A stretch of DNA of 64,000 nucleotides from JAIBJN01 sp963830885 (GCA_963830885.1 CAWHOA010000010.1:1-64000), one strand, 5' to 3'. Positions 7,760 to 17,140 are shown, numbered from the stretch's first letter. Translations and numbers: made by a program. Notes: a model not told the origin generated them from the letters alone.

Positions 7760-10700
7760 GCGAGCGCGGGGGCCGGGGCTCCGGCCGCGCGGTAGAACGC
7801 GGTCGCGTGCGCAAGCTCGGCCTCGGCCTCTCCGGTGCGGCCGGCGGCGGCGAGGTCCGCGGCGGCTCTCGTTCGCGCCAGGGCCTCGTCCGGCAGGGAG
7901 CCGATGCGGGCAAAGATCGCCGCCGTGCGCGGCCAGTCGCCTTCGCCGGCCGACTCGGCCGCGTCCAGCCAGCGCGTGCGGGTCGGGGTGCGGCCCGCGG
8001 TGGCACCGAGCTCTCCGGCGCGGTCGAGGGACGCCAGGGCGAAGGCGAGGTCGGCAAGCCAGAACGAGGCCAGCGAGAGCCCGCGGCCCTCGTCGAGCCA
8101 GAGCCGCACCAGGTCGTCGGCGGCCGCGCCCGCCTCCGCGACGTGGCCTGCCGCCGCCTGGGCGTGTGCGTCGAAGGCGAGGACGGGGAGGAGCGTCTGC
8201 GGGGCGCCGACGGCGCGGGCAAGCTCGAGCGCGCGCTCGAGGTCGGCGAGCGAGGCCTCGGCGCCCTCGCGCGCGGCGGCGATCTTCGCCCGCACGAGCC
8301 GCGCGTCCACTTCCTGCAGCGAGGCCCCGCCCTCCTCTTCGCCGGCGAGGAGGCCGTCGCAGAGCGCGAGCGCCGCGTCCCACTCGCCGCACCAGTACAG
8401 CTCGTAGGCTCGCTCGACGTCGAACCAGCCGAGCGCGATCGCGTCGCCGAAGCGCTCTGCGACGCGCCTGCCCTCCGCGTAGAGCTCGAAGGCCCTCGGC
8501 AGGTCGCCGAGGTCGGCGGTGATGGAGGCGAGGTTGTTGAAGCCGCGCGCGGCCTGCGGCGAGTTGGCGCCGGCCGCCACCTCGACGCTCTCGCGCAGGT
8601 CGCGCAGCCCTTCGAGGTCGCCGGTCATCACCCGGGAGAAGCCGCGCGTCGAAAGCGCGTGGGCGCGCAGCCCGGCGAGCCCGAGCTCGTCGGCCATCCG
8701 CAGGGCCTCACCGGCCGCGTCCATCGCCGGCCCGGCCTCGTCCATGGCCAGGTGGAGGCTCGCCCGGCTCGCCAGCACCCGCACCTTCGACCGCGAGGGC
8801 GGCCTCTCGGCCAGGAGGGCGTCGGCATGCGCGAAGTGCGAGACCGCCTCCTCGCGTCGGCCGTGGGAGATCATGAGCAACTCGCCGAGCAGCACCTCGG
8901 CCTCGGCCGCGAGCTCGAGCTCGCCCGCGTCGAGCAGCTCGACGGCAGCCTCCGCCAGCACGTCGGCCCCGCCTCCCTCGCCGCGAAAGAGCGCCTGCCC
9001 GTAGCGGAGCAGCAGCCGCGGGCGCTCGGCGTCGTTCTCCGGCCAGGAGGCCAATGCCTCGCGGTAGAAGCGGACCGCGGCTGCGTAGGCCGAGAGGCCG
9101 AGGGCGCGGTCGCCGGCCTCGGCCAGCGCGTTCCGCGCGCGTCCGCGCAGCGCGTCGAGATCGCGCCCGGCCGCCCGGGCGAACTGGAGCGCGCTCAGGT
9201 AGTGGTGGGCGATCAGGTCGGCGAGATCCTCGGCGCGATCGCCGGCCAGGCCCTCGAGCCACTCGGCGGCGAGCCGGTGCACGTCGGCTCTCCGAGTACG
9301 AGGGATCTGCGAGTAGGCGATGTCGCGGACGAGGATGTGCCGGAAGACGAATGCAGTCTCGCCGGCTACCGACGACCGGCGTTCCCGGCGAACGAACTCC
9401 TTGCGCTCCAGCCGGAGGAGACCCTCCTCGACCTCGTCGCGCGGGCGGCCGCTCACCGCCGTCAGCGACCCGACCCAGAAGATCTTCCCGACAACCGCCG
9501 CGCCCTGCAGGAGCGCCTTCTCCTCCGCCGCCAGCGTGTCGAGGCGCGCGGCGATGATTCCCTGAACGGTCTCGGGCAGCGGGAGCTCCGGCCCGGCGAA
9601 CGGCTCGGCGAGCATGCGGACGTACTCCTCGGCGTAGAGCGGGTTGCCGCCCGCGTGGGCGAGGAGCCTCGCCGCGCGGCCGTTCTGGACGGTCTTCTCC
9701 GCGAGGAGGGCGGCCAGCAGCTGCTCGGTCTCCGCGTCCGAGAGCGGCGAGAGCGAGACGGTCAGTGCGCTCCGCTTTCCGCCGCCCCAGCCCGGACGGC
9801 GCTCGAGGAGCTCCGGCCGGGACGTGCACACGACCAGGATCGGGACGCCGGACGACCAGTCGACGAGGTGGTCGACGAAGTCGAGCAGGCCGTCGTCGGC
9901 CCAGTGCAAGTCCTCGAAGACGAGCACGAGCGGGTACTGCTCGGCCAGCGACTCGAAGAACCGGCGCCAGGCCCCGAAGGCCTCGCGGCGATGGTCGCCC
10001 GCGTCCTGGGGCGGCCCGCCGAGCCCGACCAGCGGCCGGAGGTGCTCCAGGACCCACCAGGCCTCCGCCTCGTCGTCGACGACCGCGGCCACGGCGGTGC
10101 GGAGCTTCTCGGCCGCGGCGTCGGACGCGTCCGACTCGAGGATGCCCGCCTGTGCCTTCACCATCTCGCCGAGCGCCCAGAAGCTGACCCCCTCCCCGTA
10201 GGGGAGCGAGCGTCCCTGGCGCCAGTAGCGAATCGCGGTCGAGTCATTGTCGAGCGTCGACCAGAGCTCGAAGAGCAGGCGGCTCTTCCCGATCCCCGGC
10301 GAGCCGACGAGCGTCACGAGCTGCGGCGACCGCTCTCGCTCCGCGCGCGAGACAGCGTCACGGAGAAGCTGGAGCTCGTCGGCCCGGCCGACCAGCTCCG
10401 CGCCGCCCTTGAAGGCGATGTCGATGCCGAGCCGCGTCCTCGGCGCGACCACCTCCCAGACCAGCACCGGCTCGGACTTGCCCTTCGCGTGCACGGGCTC
10501 GGCGTCGCGATACTCGATCACGGCCGAGGTGGCGCGGTACGTGGGCTCGTCCACGAGGATCCCGTCCACGGGGGCGGCCGACTGGAGCCGGGAGCACGTG
10601 TTCACCACGTCGCCCGTGGCCATGCCCTCGCCCTCATTCGGCCGAGCCGAGAGCGCGATCATCGCTTCGCCCGTGGTCACGCCGATGCGGACGTGGAGGC

Positions 10701-11169
10701 CGAGGCTCGGGTCGGCGGCGTTGAGCTCGCCGAGCGCATCGCGGGCGGCGAGCGCCGCCCGGACCGCGCGCTCGGGATCGTCCTCATGGGCGAGCGGGGC
10801 GCCGAAGAGCGCGACGACCGCGTCGCCGATGAACTTCTCGACGGTGCCGCCGAAGCGCTCCAGCTCGGCCTTCACCCGGGCGTGGTAGGGCGAGAGCATC
10901 CGCCGCACGTCCTCTGGGTCGAGCTTTTCCGCGCGCCCGGTGAAGCCGACGAGGTCGGCGAACAGGACACTCACGACCTTCCGCTCCTCGCGGATGACCG
11001 CCTCGGCCTCGCCGGGCGCCATGGCGGAGCCGCAGCGGGTGCAGTAGGCGAGCTCGAGCGCGACCACCTCGGCGCACTCCGGGCAGGCGCGGCCGAGCTG
11101 CTCGCCACAGCTGCCGCAGAAGAGCGCTCCCGCTCGGTTGTCGAAGCCGCAGGAGGCGCATTCGGACAT
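7747..11169 (-). CDS. Zinc-ribbon / class III cyclase / AAA ATPase / TPR regulator
   Basis: A 1140-residue protein. Residues 4-46 hold paired CxxC knuckles of a double zinc ribbon (CASCG, CGSCG, CPEC, CTRCG). Residues about 64-240 are a class III nucleotidyl cyclase domain with metal aspartates D72 (VLFADLVGFT) and D116 (FIGDAVVALFG). From about 260 an ATPase follows, with Walker A GSPGIGKS (289-296) and Walker B LVFEDLHWADD. The remaining roughly 550 residues are Ala/Leu-rich TPR-like repeats. This cyclase-ATPase-TPR layout is common in Actinobacteria; cyclase activity and partners are unproven. It is divergent from the membrane gene at 11191, with only 21 bp between the starts. Confidence 0.88.
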   Translation of the reverse strand: MSECASCGFDNRAGALFCGSCGEQLGRACPECAEVVALELAYCTRCGSAMAPGEAEAVIREERKVVSVLFADLVGFTGRAEKLDPEDVRRMLSPYHARVKAELERFGGTVEKFIGDAVVALFGAPLAHEDDPERAVRAALAARDALGELNAADPSLGLHVRIGVTTGEAMIALSARPNEGEGMATGDVVNTCSRLQSAAPVDGILVDEPTYRATSAVIEYRDAEPVHAKGKSEPVLVWEVVAPRTRLGIDIAFKGGAELVGRADELQLLRDAVSRAERERSPQLVTLVGSPGIGKSRLLFELWSTLDNDSTAIRYWRQGRSLPYGEGVSFWALGEMVKAQAGILESDASDAAAEKLRTAVAAVVDDEAEAWWVLEHLRPLVGLGGPPQDAGDHRREAFGAWRRFFESLAEQYPLVLVFEDLHWADDGLLDFVDHLVDWSSGVPILVVCTSRPELLERRPGWGGGKRSALTVSLSPLSDAETEQLLAALLAEKTVQNGRAARLLAHAGGNPLYAEEYVRMLAEPFAGPELPLPETVQGIIAARLDTLAAEEKALLQGAAVVGKIFWVGSLTAVSGRPRDEVEEGLLRLERKEFVRRERRSSVAGETAFVFRHILVRDIAYSQIPRTRRADVHRLAAEWLEGLAGDRAEDLADLIAHHYLSALQFARAAGRDLDALRGRARNALAEAGDRALGLSAYAAAVRFYREALASWPENDAERPRLLLRYGQALFRGEGGGADVLAEAAVELLDAGELELAAEAEVLLGELLMISHGRREEAVSHFAHADALLAERPPSRSKVRVLASRASLHLAMDEAGPAMDAAGEALRMADELGLAGLRAHALSTRGFSRVMTGDLEGLRDLRESVEVAAGANSPQAARGFNNLASITADLGDLPRAFELYAEGRRVAERFGDAIALGWFDVERAYELYWCGEWDAALALCDGLLAGEEEGGASLQEVDARLVRAKIAAAREGAEASLADLERALELARAVGAPQTLLPVLAFDAHAQAAAGHVAEAGAAADDLVRLWLDEGRGLSLASFWLADLAFALASLDRAGELGATAGRTPTRTRWLDAAESAGEGDWPRTAAIFARIGSLPDEALARTRAAADLAAAGRTGEAEAELAHATAFYRAAGAPAPALAPAK

Positions 11170-11177
11170 GGCGGGAG

Positions 11178-11184
11178 TAGTCTA
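11178..11184. promoter_or_regulatory. Overlapping divergent -10 boxes
   Basis: The heptamer TAGTCTA reads TAGTCT on the plus strand, 7 nt before GTG 11191, and TAGACT on the minus strand, 9 nt before ATG 11169. One symmetric element could serve both divergent leaderless starts. Confidence 0.5.
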
Positions 11185-11190
11185 GGGCGC

Positions 11191-12126
11191 GTGAGCGCAG
11201 GCATCGCGCGTCGGCCCGGCCTCGCGGAGGTTGTCGCAGTCTGGGCGCTCTACGGCGTCGTGGCGGTCCTGGTCTGGATCACCTACGCCCGGCTCCCTGT
11301 CGACGAGTTCTACAACGTGAGCCGGGAGGGCTTCGCCGGCGGCGCGAGCAGAGTGCTCGTCTATCTGAACTACCCGCTTGCCCTCGTGGCGATTGCGCTG
11401 CTCGCGATCCTGGCGGACCGCCTGAGGGGCGGGCTCGTTCCTGTGGCAGTCCTGGCTGCCCTGCTCTGCGCGGTCGTCTTCTGGCCGGGCGTGGTCGAGC
11501 AGTCGGATCTCGATGCGAAGCCCATCAATGCGCTACCGGCCCTGGGCGTCCTCTTGACCGCCATCCTCACGGTCGTCGCGCTGGTGCGGGGCGGGCTGGG
11601 CCGGTCCCGTCCGTTCGGCGGCGGCTGGGACGTGGCCCGGGTCGCATTCGCGGTCCTCCTCGTCCTCGCCTCGATCCCGTGGTTCCTCGCCGACGTGGGT
11701 GTCTACGTCGGGCGAATTCCCGGCCTCGGCGCCGTCTTCATGAGCGATGAGATCCTGCCCGAGCCGGGACACCCATTCCTCCGTGCGGTCCACCTGGGCC
11801 ACCATCACGGGTTGGACGGGACCCTGCTCGCGCTCACGGCCCTCCTACTCTCGCGAGTCGTGCCGGACGTTCGCCCGCGGCTGCTCCGGCTCGCGCTCGG
11901 CTTCTACGTCGCGCTCATGCTCGTGTACGGACTGGCCAACGCCCTGCAGGACTTCTGGCTCGAGCAGCTCGTCAAGCGCGGCACGACCGGCCTCGAGCTC
12001 CCCACCATGACCGTCCCCAAGGCGTCCTGGGCCTGGGCCGCGATCCTGGTGGCGGCGCTCCTCATCCACTTTGCGAGCGGTCGCGTAGGTAGATTCGGAA
12101 GGCCACACGAGGAAGGAGTCCCATGA
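11191..12126 (+). CDS. Multi-pass membrane protein, unknown
   Basis: A 311-residue integral membrane protein with about eight hydrophobic helices (for example VVAVWALYGVVAVLVWITYA and VPVAVLAALLCAVVFWPGVV). Loops carry His-rich PFLRAVHLGHHHGLDG, which could coordinate metal or heme. The start GTG 11191 is fixed by a TAGTCT box 7 nt upstream and by divergence from the cyclase gene. It overlaps the cupredoxin lipoprotein by 4 nt (ATGA), suggesting a shared role in envelope redox or copper-related chemistry, but that is only context. No named family is recognised. Confidence 0.7.
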   Translation: MSAGIARRPGLAEVVAVWALYGVVAVLVWITYARLPVDEFYNVSREGFAGGASRVLVYLNYPLALVAIALLAILADRLRGGLVPVAVLAALLCAVVFWPGVVEQSDLDAKPINALPALGVLLTAILTVVALVRGGLGRSRPFGGGWDVARVAFAVLLVLASIPWFLADVGVYVGRIPGLGAVFMSDEILPEPGHPFLRAVHLGHHHGLDGTLLALTALLLSRVVPDVRPRLLRLALGFYVALMLVYGLANALQDFWLEQLVKRGTTGLELPTMTVPKASWAWAAILVAALLIHFASGRVGRFGRPHEEGVP

Positions 12127-12548
12127 CGCGACGTTTGTTCCTACTTCTCCTCGCCGTTCTCGCCCTTGCCGTGGGAGTGGCAGCCTGCGGAGGCGACGAC
12201 GACGACTCCGGCGACGGAGCGGCCGCCGAGGACACCACGACCCATGACGAGACGACGATGGAGGGTGGCACGCACCTGACCCTCACCGCCGATCCCGGCG
12301 GGGCGCTCTCCTTCGACCAGACCGAGCTGACCGCCGCGGCGGGCGAGGTGACCATCGAGCTCGTCAACGACTCCGGCGTCCCCCACAACGTCGAGGTCGA
12401 AGGCAACGGAGTCGAGGAGGTGAGCGACACGATCAGCGAGGGATCGACCGACCTGACCTTGACGCTCGAGCCCGGCGAGTACGAGTTCTACTGCGCCATT
12501 CCCGGCCATCGCGAAGGCGGCATGGAGGGCACGCTCACGGTCGAATAG
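12123..12548 (+). CDS. Plastocyanin-like cupredoxin lipoprotein
   Basis: A 141-residue exported lipoprotein. The signal peptide LFLLLLAVLALAVGVAAC ends in a lipobox with Cys22, followed by an acidic Asp/Thr linker. The cupredoxin domain has a full type 1 copper set: His88 (VPHNV), Cys124 and His129 (YCAIPGH), and Met134 (GGMEG). It probably acts as a membrane-tethered electron carrier. It is translationally coupled to the upstream membrane protein and 3 bp from the MBL hydrolase. Copper binding is strongly supported by the ligand set; the redox partner is unknown. Confidence 0.9.
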   Translation: MTRRLFLLLLAVLALAVGVAACGGDDDDSGDGAAAEDTTTHDETTMEGGTHLTLTADPGGALSFDQTELTAAAGEVTIELVNDSGVPHNVEVEGNGVEEVSDTISEGSTDLTLTLEPGEYEFYCAIPGHREGGMEGTLTVE

Positions 12549-12551
12549 CCC

Positions 12552-13406
12552 GTGCAGCTCCTCGACCTCGAGCACCTCGGCCGGGAGCGCGTGATCGGCT
12601 CCTACCTGCTCGCGGGCGACGAGCCCGCGCTCGTCGACTGCGGTCCGGCGAGCTGCCTGGACGCGCTTCGGGCAGGGCTGGCCGGGCACGGGCTCGAGGT
12701 CGGGGAGCTGCGGCACCTCCTGCTCACGCACATCCACCTCGACCATGCCGGCGCGGCGGGATCGCTCGTCCGGGAGAATCCCGGTCTGCTCGTCCACGTC
12801 AGCGAGGTCGGGGCGCCGCACCTGGTCGACCCGAGCCGCCTCGAGCGGAGCGCGAGGCGGCTGTACGGGGACGACTTCGACCGGCTCTGGGGGCCGCTCG
12901 TGCCGGTGCCGGAGGAAAGCATCCGCGTCGTCGGCGACCGCGTGCTCGACCTGGAGGTCTTCCCGACTCCGGGCCATGCCTCGCACCACGTCTCGTACCT
13001 GAACGCGGACGGGTCCTGCTACACGGGCGATGCCGCCGGCGTCCGGATCCCGCCGGGGAGGTACGTCGCGCCGGTGGCGCCGCCGCCGGACATCGACGTG
13101 GAAGCGTGGGAGCGGACGCTCGACGCCATCGCGGAGCGCCGGCCGGAGCGGCTCCTGCTGGCGCACTTCGGTGTCGCCGAGGATCCCGAGTTCCACCTCG
13201 TCGAGCTCCGGGCCGCGCTGCGCACCTGGGCGGAGCGGGCGCGTGAGGGCTCGGAGGAGGAGTTCGTCACGGCGGCGGAGGCGGACGTGCGGGCCGCGGC
13301 CGACCGCGCGACTGCGGAGCTCTTCGAGCAGGCCGGGCCGTTCTGGCAGTCCTACGCGGGGCTTCGCCGGTACTGGGAGAAGAAGGCGGAGGCGGCCGCC
13401 GCCTGA
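12552..13406 (+). CDS. Metallo-beta-lactamase fold hydrolase
   Basis: A 284-residue cytoplasmic protein with the metal motif THIHLDHAG (HxHxDH), a later His in TPGHASHHVSY and Asp in YTGDAAGVRIPP, and a distal His (LLAHFG). Together these give a complete dinuclear metal site. The C-terminal 80 residues (EEFVTAAEADVRAAADRATAELFE onward) are helical. It resembles the glyoxalase II/RNaseZ-like branch seen in Actinobacteria; the substrate is unknown. GTG 12552 is the start, 3 bp after the cupredoxin stop. Confidence 0.85.
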   Translation: MQLLDLEHLGRERVIGSYLLAGDEPALVDCGPASCLDALRAGLAGHGLEVGELRHLLLTHIHLDHAGAAGSLVRENPGLLVHVSEVGAPHLVDPSRLERSARRLYGDDFDRLWGPLVPVPEESIRVVGDRVLDLEVFPTPGHASHHVSYLNADGSCYTGDAAGVRIPPGRYVAPVAPPPDIDVEAWERTLDAIAERRPERLLLAHFGVAEDPEFHLVELRAALRTWAERAREGSEEEFVTAAEADVRAAADRATAELFEQAGPFWQSYAGLRRYWEKKAEAAAA

Positions 13407-13411
13407 TTGGC

Positions 13412-13417
13412 TACGGT
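13412..13417 (+). promoter_or_regulatory. -10 box of a probable leaderless promoter (sugar dehydrogenase)
   Basis: TACGGT lies 8 nt before ATG 13426, with no Shine-Dalgarno sequence between. Confidence 0.4.
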
Positions 13418-13425
13418 GTCAGCTG

Positions 13426-14523
13426 ATGCGCCGCCGTTACCTCCCGGCCCTGGTCGCCGCGCTCGTTCTTGCACTCGGGATCCCGGCCACCGCCTCGGCG
13501 GTGCGGCTCCAGCTGGTCGCGGGCAGCTTCGACCAGCTCACGCAGGTGACGGCGCCGAGGAGCGGCGACCCCTCCGGGACCCTGTACGTCGTCGAGCAGG
13601 AGGGGCAGGTCTACAAGCTCCAGGGCGGCACGCGCACGCTCTTCCTGGACATCCGCTCGCTCGTCTCCTGCTGCGGGGAACGGGGGCTGCTCGGGATCGC
13701 GTTCGACCCCCAGTTCGCGACGAACGACCTCCTCTACGTCAACTACACGAACGTGCGCGGCGACACGCGCGTCGCGCGCTACCGGGCGAACGCCTCGCAC
13801 ACGGGCGTCCTTCTCAGCACCCGGCGGCTGCTGTTCGCCCTCGCCCAGCCCGCGTCGAACCACAACGGCGGCCGGCTCCAGTTCGGCCCGAACGGCAGGC
13901 TGTACACGGGCCAGGGCGACGGGGGCGGAAGCTGCGACCCCGGCGGGCGCGCGCAGAACCTGCGCAGCCGCCACGGGAAGCTCCTCAGCCTGAATCCCCG
14001 CAACATCGGCGCCGGCTGGCGGATCGACGCGTACGGTCTGCGGAACCCGTGGGGGTACTCCTTCGACCGCGCCAACGGGCGCCTGTACATCGGCGACGTC
14101 GGTCAGAACCGCTGGGAGGAGGTCGACACGCTCGCCCCGTCGCGGCTCGGCGGCGTGCCGGAGAACTTCGGGTGGGACGCCTTCGAGGGGCGGTACCGGA
14201 GCACCTGCGGGACCGGCGGGCTCCGCGGACCGAGCGGGCACGTCAGGCCGATCTCGAGCTACAGCCACTCGCTCGGCTGCTCCATCACGGGCGGCTTCGC
14301 CTACCGCGGCCGGCGGATGTTCGGGATCCGGGGCTGGTACCACTTCGCCGACTACTGCTCCGGCCGCATCTGGCGGCTGAAGTACATGAACGGCCGGCTC
14401 GTCCGCGGCCGCACGCTCATCCTCGACACCAACCTGAACATCACGTCCTTCGGCGAGGGCGTCGGCGGCGAGCTCTACCTCACGCACCAGGGCGGCGAGG
14501 TCTACCAGCTCGTCCCTTCGTGA
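13426..14523 (+). CDS. Exported PQQ-type glucose/sorbosone dehydrogenase
   Basis: A 365-residue secreted six-bladed beta-propeller. The Sec signal peptide MRRRYLPALVAALVLALGIPATASA is cleaved near AxA. Family motifs include EQEGQVYKL, ERGLLGIAFDPQF, NHNGGRLQFGPNGRLY, GDGGGSCDP, YGLRNPWGYSFD, GDVGQNRWEEVD and ENFGWDAFEG. It resembles the Hhip/YliI/glucose dehydrogenase family that oxidises sugars at PQQ; substrate and actual cofactor use cannot be told. Its GTGA overlap with the rhodanese start indicates cotranscription. Confidence 0.9.
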   Translation: MRRRYLPALVAALVLALGIPATASAVRLQLVAGSFDQLTQVTAPRSGDPSGTLYVVEQEGQVYKLQGGTRTLFLDIRSLVSCCGERGLLGIAFDPQFATNDLLYVNYTNVRGDTRVARYRANASHTGVLLSTRRLLFALAQPASNHNGGRLQFGPNGRLYTGQGDGGGSCDPGGRAQNLRSRHGKLLSLNPRNIGAGWRIDAYGLRNPWGYSFDRANGRLYIGDVGQNRWEEVDTLAPSRLGGVPENFGWDAFEGRYRSTCGTGGLRGPSGHVRPISSYSHSLGCSITGGFAYRGRRMFGIRGWYHFADYCSGRIWRLKYMNGRLVRGRTLILDTNLNITSFGEGVGGELYLTHQGGEVYQLVPS

Positions 14524-15245
14524 GCTATCGGTTCGTCGACTGCCGCTGGGAGCTCGGCAACCCCGGCCGCGGCCGTGAGCTCTACCTCGAGGGGCATGTC
14601 CCCGGCGCATCGTTCCTCGACGTGGAGCGCGAGCTGTCGGCGCCGCCCTCCACGCCGGGAGGCCGCCACCCGCTGCCCGCGGAGGGCGATTTCGCCCGCG
14701 CGGCCGGCGCCGCCGGAATCGGGCCCGGCGTCTTCGTGGTCGCGTACGACCAGGGGATGAACGGCGGCGCAGCGCGGCTCTGGTGGCTCCTGCGCCACTT
14801 CGGGCACGACGACGTGGCCGTGCTCGACGGCGGGATCGGCGCCTGGCTCGGACCGCTCGAGGCCGGTGACGAGGAGATCGAGCCCGCCGTCTTCACGCCG
14901 GCTCCACGCTCGGGCGACACGATCGAGGCCGAGGAGCTCGCGGCGCGGCTCGGCGAGCCCGGGCTCACGGTCGTGGACGCCCGTCTGCCCGAACGCTACC
15001 GCGGTGAGGTGGAACCGATCGACCCGGTCGCGGGGCGGATTCCGGGCGCCCGCAACGCGCCGTACACCGAGCCGCTCCCCGACGATCTCGCCGACGCGGG
15101 GGAGATCGTGGCCTACTGCGGCTCTGGCGTCACCGCCGCGGTCACGCTCCTGCGGCTGGCGCAGGCGGGCCGCCCTGACGCGAAGCTCTACCCGGGCTCC
15201 TGGAGCGACTGGTGCGGCCGGGGCCTCCCCGGCGAGACCGGCTAG
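14520..15245 (+). CDS. Two-domain rhodanese (thiosulfate or 3-mercaptopyruvate sulfurtransferase)
   Basis: A 241-residue protein with two rhodanese domains. The N-terminal inactive domain runs from YRFVDCRWELG. The C-terminal catalytic domain carries Cys200 in YCGSGVTA, the CGSGVTA loop found in thiosulfate/mercaptopyruvate sulfurtransferases. EGHVPGASFLDVERELS and RIPGARNAPYTEPL are the paired family motifs. It is slightly short for the family. The start GTG 14520 overlaps the upstream stop by 4 nt. It probably transfers sulfane sulfur in the cytoplasm. Confidence 0.88.
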   Translation: MSYRFVDCRWELGNPGRGRELYLEGHVPGASFLDVERELSAPPSTPGGRHPLPAEGDFARAAGAAGIGPGVFVVAYDQGMNGGAARLWWLLRHFGHDDVAVLDGGIGAWLGPLEAGDEEIEPAVFTPAPRSGDTIEAEELAARLGEPGLTVVDARLPERYRGEVEPIDPVAGRIPGARNAPYTEPLPDDLADAGEIVAYCGSGVTAAVTLLRLAQAGRPDAKLYPGSWSDWCGRGLPGETG

Positions 15246-15275
15246 CTCGGCTCGTTCAGCCTCCCGTCTTGATCG

Positions 15276-16236
15276 CTAGGCGAGCTCGACCTCGACGACG
15301 CCGGCGAACGCGTCGGCGCCCGCGTCGGCGCGGTACCGCTCGTACACGAGCGCCGCCACGGCCAGGTCCTGGACCGCGAGGCCGGTGGAGTCGAAGACGG
15401 TGATCTCGTCGGCCTGCGCGCGGCCGCCAGCCTCCCCGAGGAGGATGCGGCCCAGCTCGGTCACGTCCTCCGGCCCGAGCGTTTCCGCCTCGACGGCGCG
15501 GGAGATGTCGCCGTTGTGGCTGGCCTGCTCCCACTCGTCGACGACGACCCGGGCTCGCGCGAGCTCCTCGACGGCGATCTCCGCCTTGCCCGGGCCGTCG
15601 GCGCCCATGAGGCTGACGTGCTGGCCTGGGCGGAGGCTCCCCGGCCCGAAGAGGATCTCCCGCCCCGGGGTGACGGTGGCGACGACGTCTGCGCCGAGCG
15701 CCTCCTCCCGCGAGCCGGCCGTGCCGGCGCCGAGCTCCTCGGCCACCGCGGCCGAGCGGGCCGCATCCCGGTCCCAGAGCAGGACCTCGCGCCCGCGCGC
15801 CAGGAACGTCCGCGCAACGGCGCGCCCGTTGACGCCGCAGCCGACGACAGCCGGCTGGACCCTCGCCCGCCGCGAGCGTCTCCGCGGCCAGCACCGCGGC
15901 AGCGCCGGTGCGGAGCGCCGTGACCGCGCCCGCGTCGAGCTGGGCGAGCAGTCGCCCGTCGGCGGCGTCGGAGAGGAGGACGATCCCGCTCACGGTCGGC
16001 AGGCCTCGCTCCGGGTTCCCGGGGAACGAGGTCACCCACTTGAGCGCGGCGTAGCCGCCGCCGCGTGCGGGCATCGCGCGGAAGTCGCCGTCGGGCGGCG
16101 CCGGCACGTAGACCTTCGAGGGCATGAGCCACTCGCCGCGCGCGTGCGCGACGAAGGCCTCTCGCACGGCCTCGACTGCGTCCGCGGGGTCGACGGCGGC
16201 GTAGACGTGACCGGCGGCAAAGACGGGGATGCTCAT
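15276..16236 (-). CDS. Ornithine cyclodeaminase/mu-crystallin family, frameshifted
   Basis: The N-terminal part (MSIPVFAAGHVYAAVDP onward, with GYAALKWVTSFPGNPERGLP) and the C-terminal NAD-binding part (VVGCGVNGRAVARTFLARGR onward, ending VVEVELA) lie in different frames. The break is at a CCC run near 15860-15862; deleting one base gives LAAGEVQPAVVGCGVNGRA and a continuous 319-residue protein. The Rossmann motif GCGVNG and ALKWVTSFPGN are family hallmarks. Members include ornithine cyclodeaminase, alanine dehydrogenase and ketimine reductase, so substrate is open. It is divergent from HMG-CoA lyase. Confidence 0.8.
15861..15861 (-). other. Probable +1 frameshift in cyclodeaminase-like gene
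   Basis: One extra base in a three-C run separates two perfectly matching halves of the family fold; the start-to-stop length is 3n+1. Confidence 0.75.
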
Positions 16237-16247
16237 CGCGGCGCGCG

Positions 16248-16253
16248 TATCCT
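16248..16253 (+). promoter_or_regulatory. -10 box of a probable leaderless promoter (HMG-CoA lyase)
   Basis: TATCCT is followed by 8 nt and then GTG 16262; no ribosome site lies between. Confidence 0.5.
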
Positions 16254-16261
16254 AGGGACTC

Positions 16262-17140
16262 GTGAAGGTCACCGTCTGCGACGTCGGGCCCCGTGACGGC
16301 CTCCAGAACGAGCGGGCGGTGCTCGAGCCGGCCGTGCGCGCCGAGCTCGTCGACCGGCTCGCCGCGACCGGCCTCCCCGCGATCGAGGCGGTCAGCTTCG
16401 TCCATCCGGGGCTCGTGCCGCAGATGGCCGGGGCGGAGGAGGTCGTCGCCGCGATCGAGCGCCGCGAGGACGTCGTCTACTCCGGGCTCGTGCTGAACGC
16501 GAAGGGCGCCGAGCGCTTCGCGGCCACCGGCCTCGACGAGCTGCACTTCAACCTCGCCGCGACCGAGAGCTTCGGCCGGGAGAACCAGAATGCGACGCCC
16601 GAGGAGGCGTTGGCGACGCTCGCGGCGATCGAGACCGACCGGCCAGTGAGCGTGTCGATCAGCGTGGCGTTCGGATGCCCCTTCGAGGGCGCCGTCGACC
16701 CCGATCGCGTGCTCGAGATCGCGGCGCGCTCGACCGAGCTCGGGGCCGCCGAGGTCGTCCTGGCGGACACGATCGGGGTGGCGGTGCCGCGGCAGGTGAA
16801 GGAGCTCGTCGCCGAGGCCGCGACTCGGGCCCGGCGAGTCGGCGTCCACCTCCACAACACCCGCAACACGGGGTTCGCGGCCGCCTACGCGGCGCTCGAG
16901 GCGGGGGCGACCGTATTCGAGGCCTCGGTAGGCGGGCTCGGCGGCTGCCCGTTCGCGCCGCGGGCCACCGGCAACGTCGCCACCGAGGACCTCGTCTACC
17001 TCCTGCACGGAGAGGGGGTGGACACGGGTGTCGACCTCGACGCGCTCATCGGCGTCTCCGCCTGGCTCGAAGGCGTCCTCGGACGGGAGCTCCCCGGCCA
17101 GGTCTACCGGGCCGGAGGGTTCGCGCCGGTTACCGGCTGA
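16262..17140 (+). CDS. Hydroxymethylglutaryl-CoA lyase
   Basis: A 292-residue TIM-barrel enzyme of the HMGL/DRE metallolyase family. VGPRDGLQNE carries the catalytic Arg and metal Asp, HLHNTRNTGF the metal His pair, and GGLGGCPFAPRATGN the signature loop with catalytic Cys. It cleaves HMG-CoA to acetyl-CoA and acetoacetate, usually in leucine catabolism. No other leucine-catabolic gene is adjacent. GTG 16262 is the start. It is normal in length and intact. Confidence 0.93.
   Translation: MKVTVCDVGPRDGLQNERAVLEPAVRAELVDRLAATGLPAIEAVSFVHPGLVPQMAGAEEVVAAIERREDVVYSGLVLNAKGAERFAATGLDELHFNLAATESFGRENQNATPEEALATLAAIETDRPVSVSISVAFGCPFEGAVDPDRVLEIAARSTELGAAEVVLADTIGVAVPRQVKELVAEAATRARRVGVHLHNTRNTGFAAAYAALEAGATVFEASVGGLGGCPFAPRATGNVATEDLVYLLHGEGVDTGVDLDALIGVSAWLEGVLGRELPGQVYRAGGFAPVTG

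Noticed and set aside
7807..11190. A very long plus-strand reading frame upstream of the membrane gene at 11191
   Set aside because: It is antisense to the cyclase/ATPase/TPR gene, is Arg/Glu/Gly-rich with no domain, and only its last 311 residues (from GTG 11191) look like protein.
17028..17139. GTG 17028 as start of the first glycosyltransferase
   Set aside because: It would overlap the HMG-CoA lyase gene by 113 bp and add Ser/Pro-rich sequence that does not resemble an export signal.
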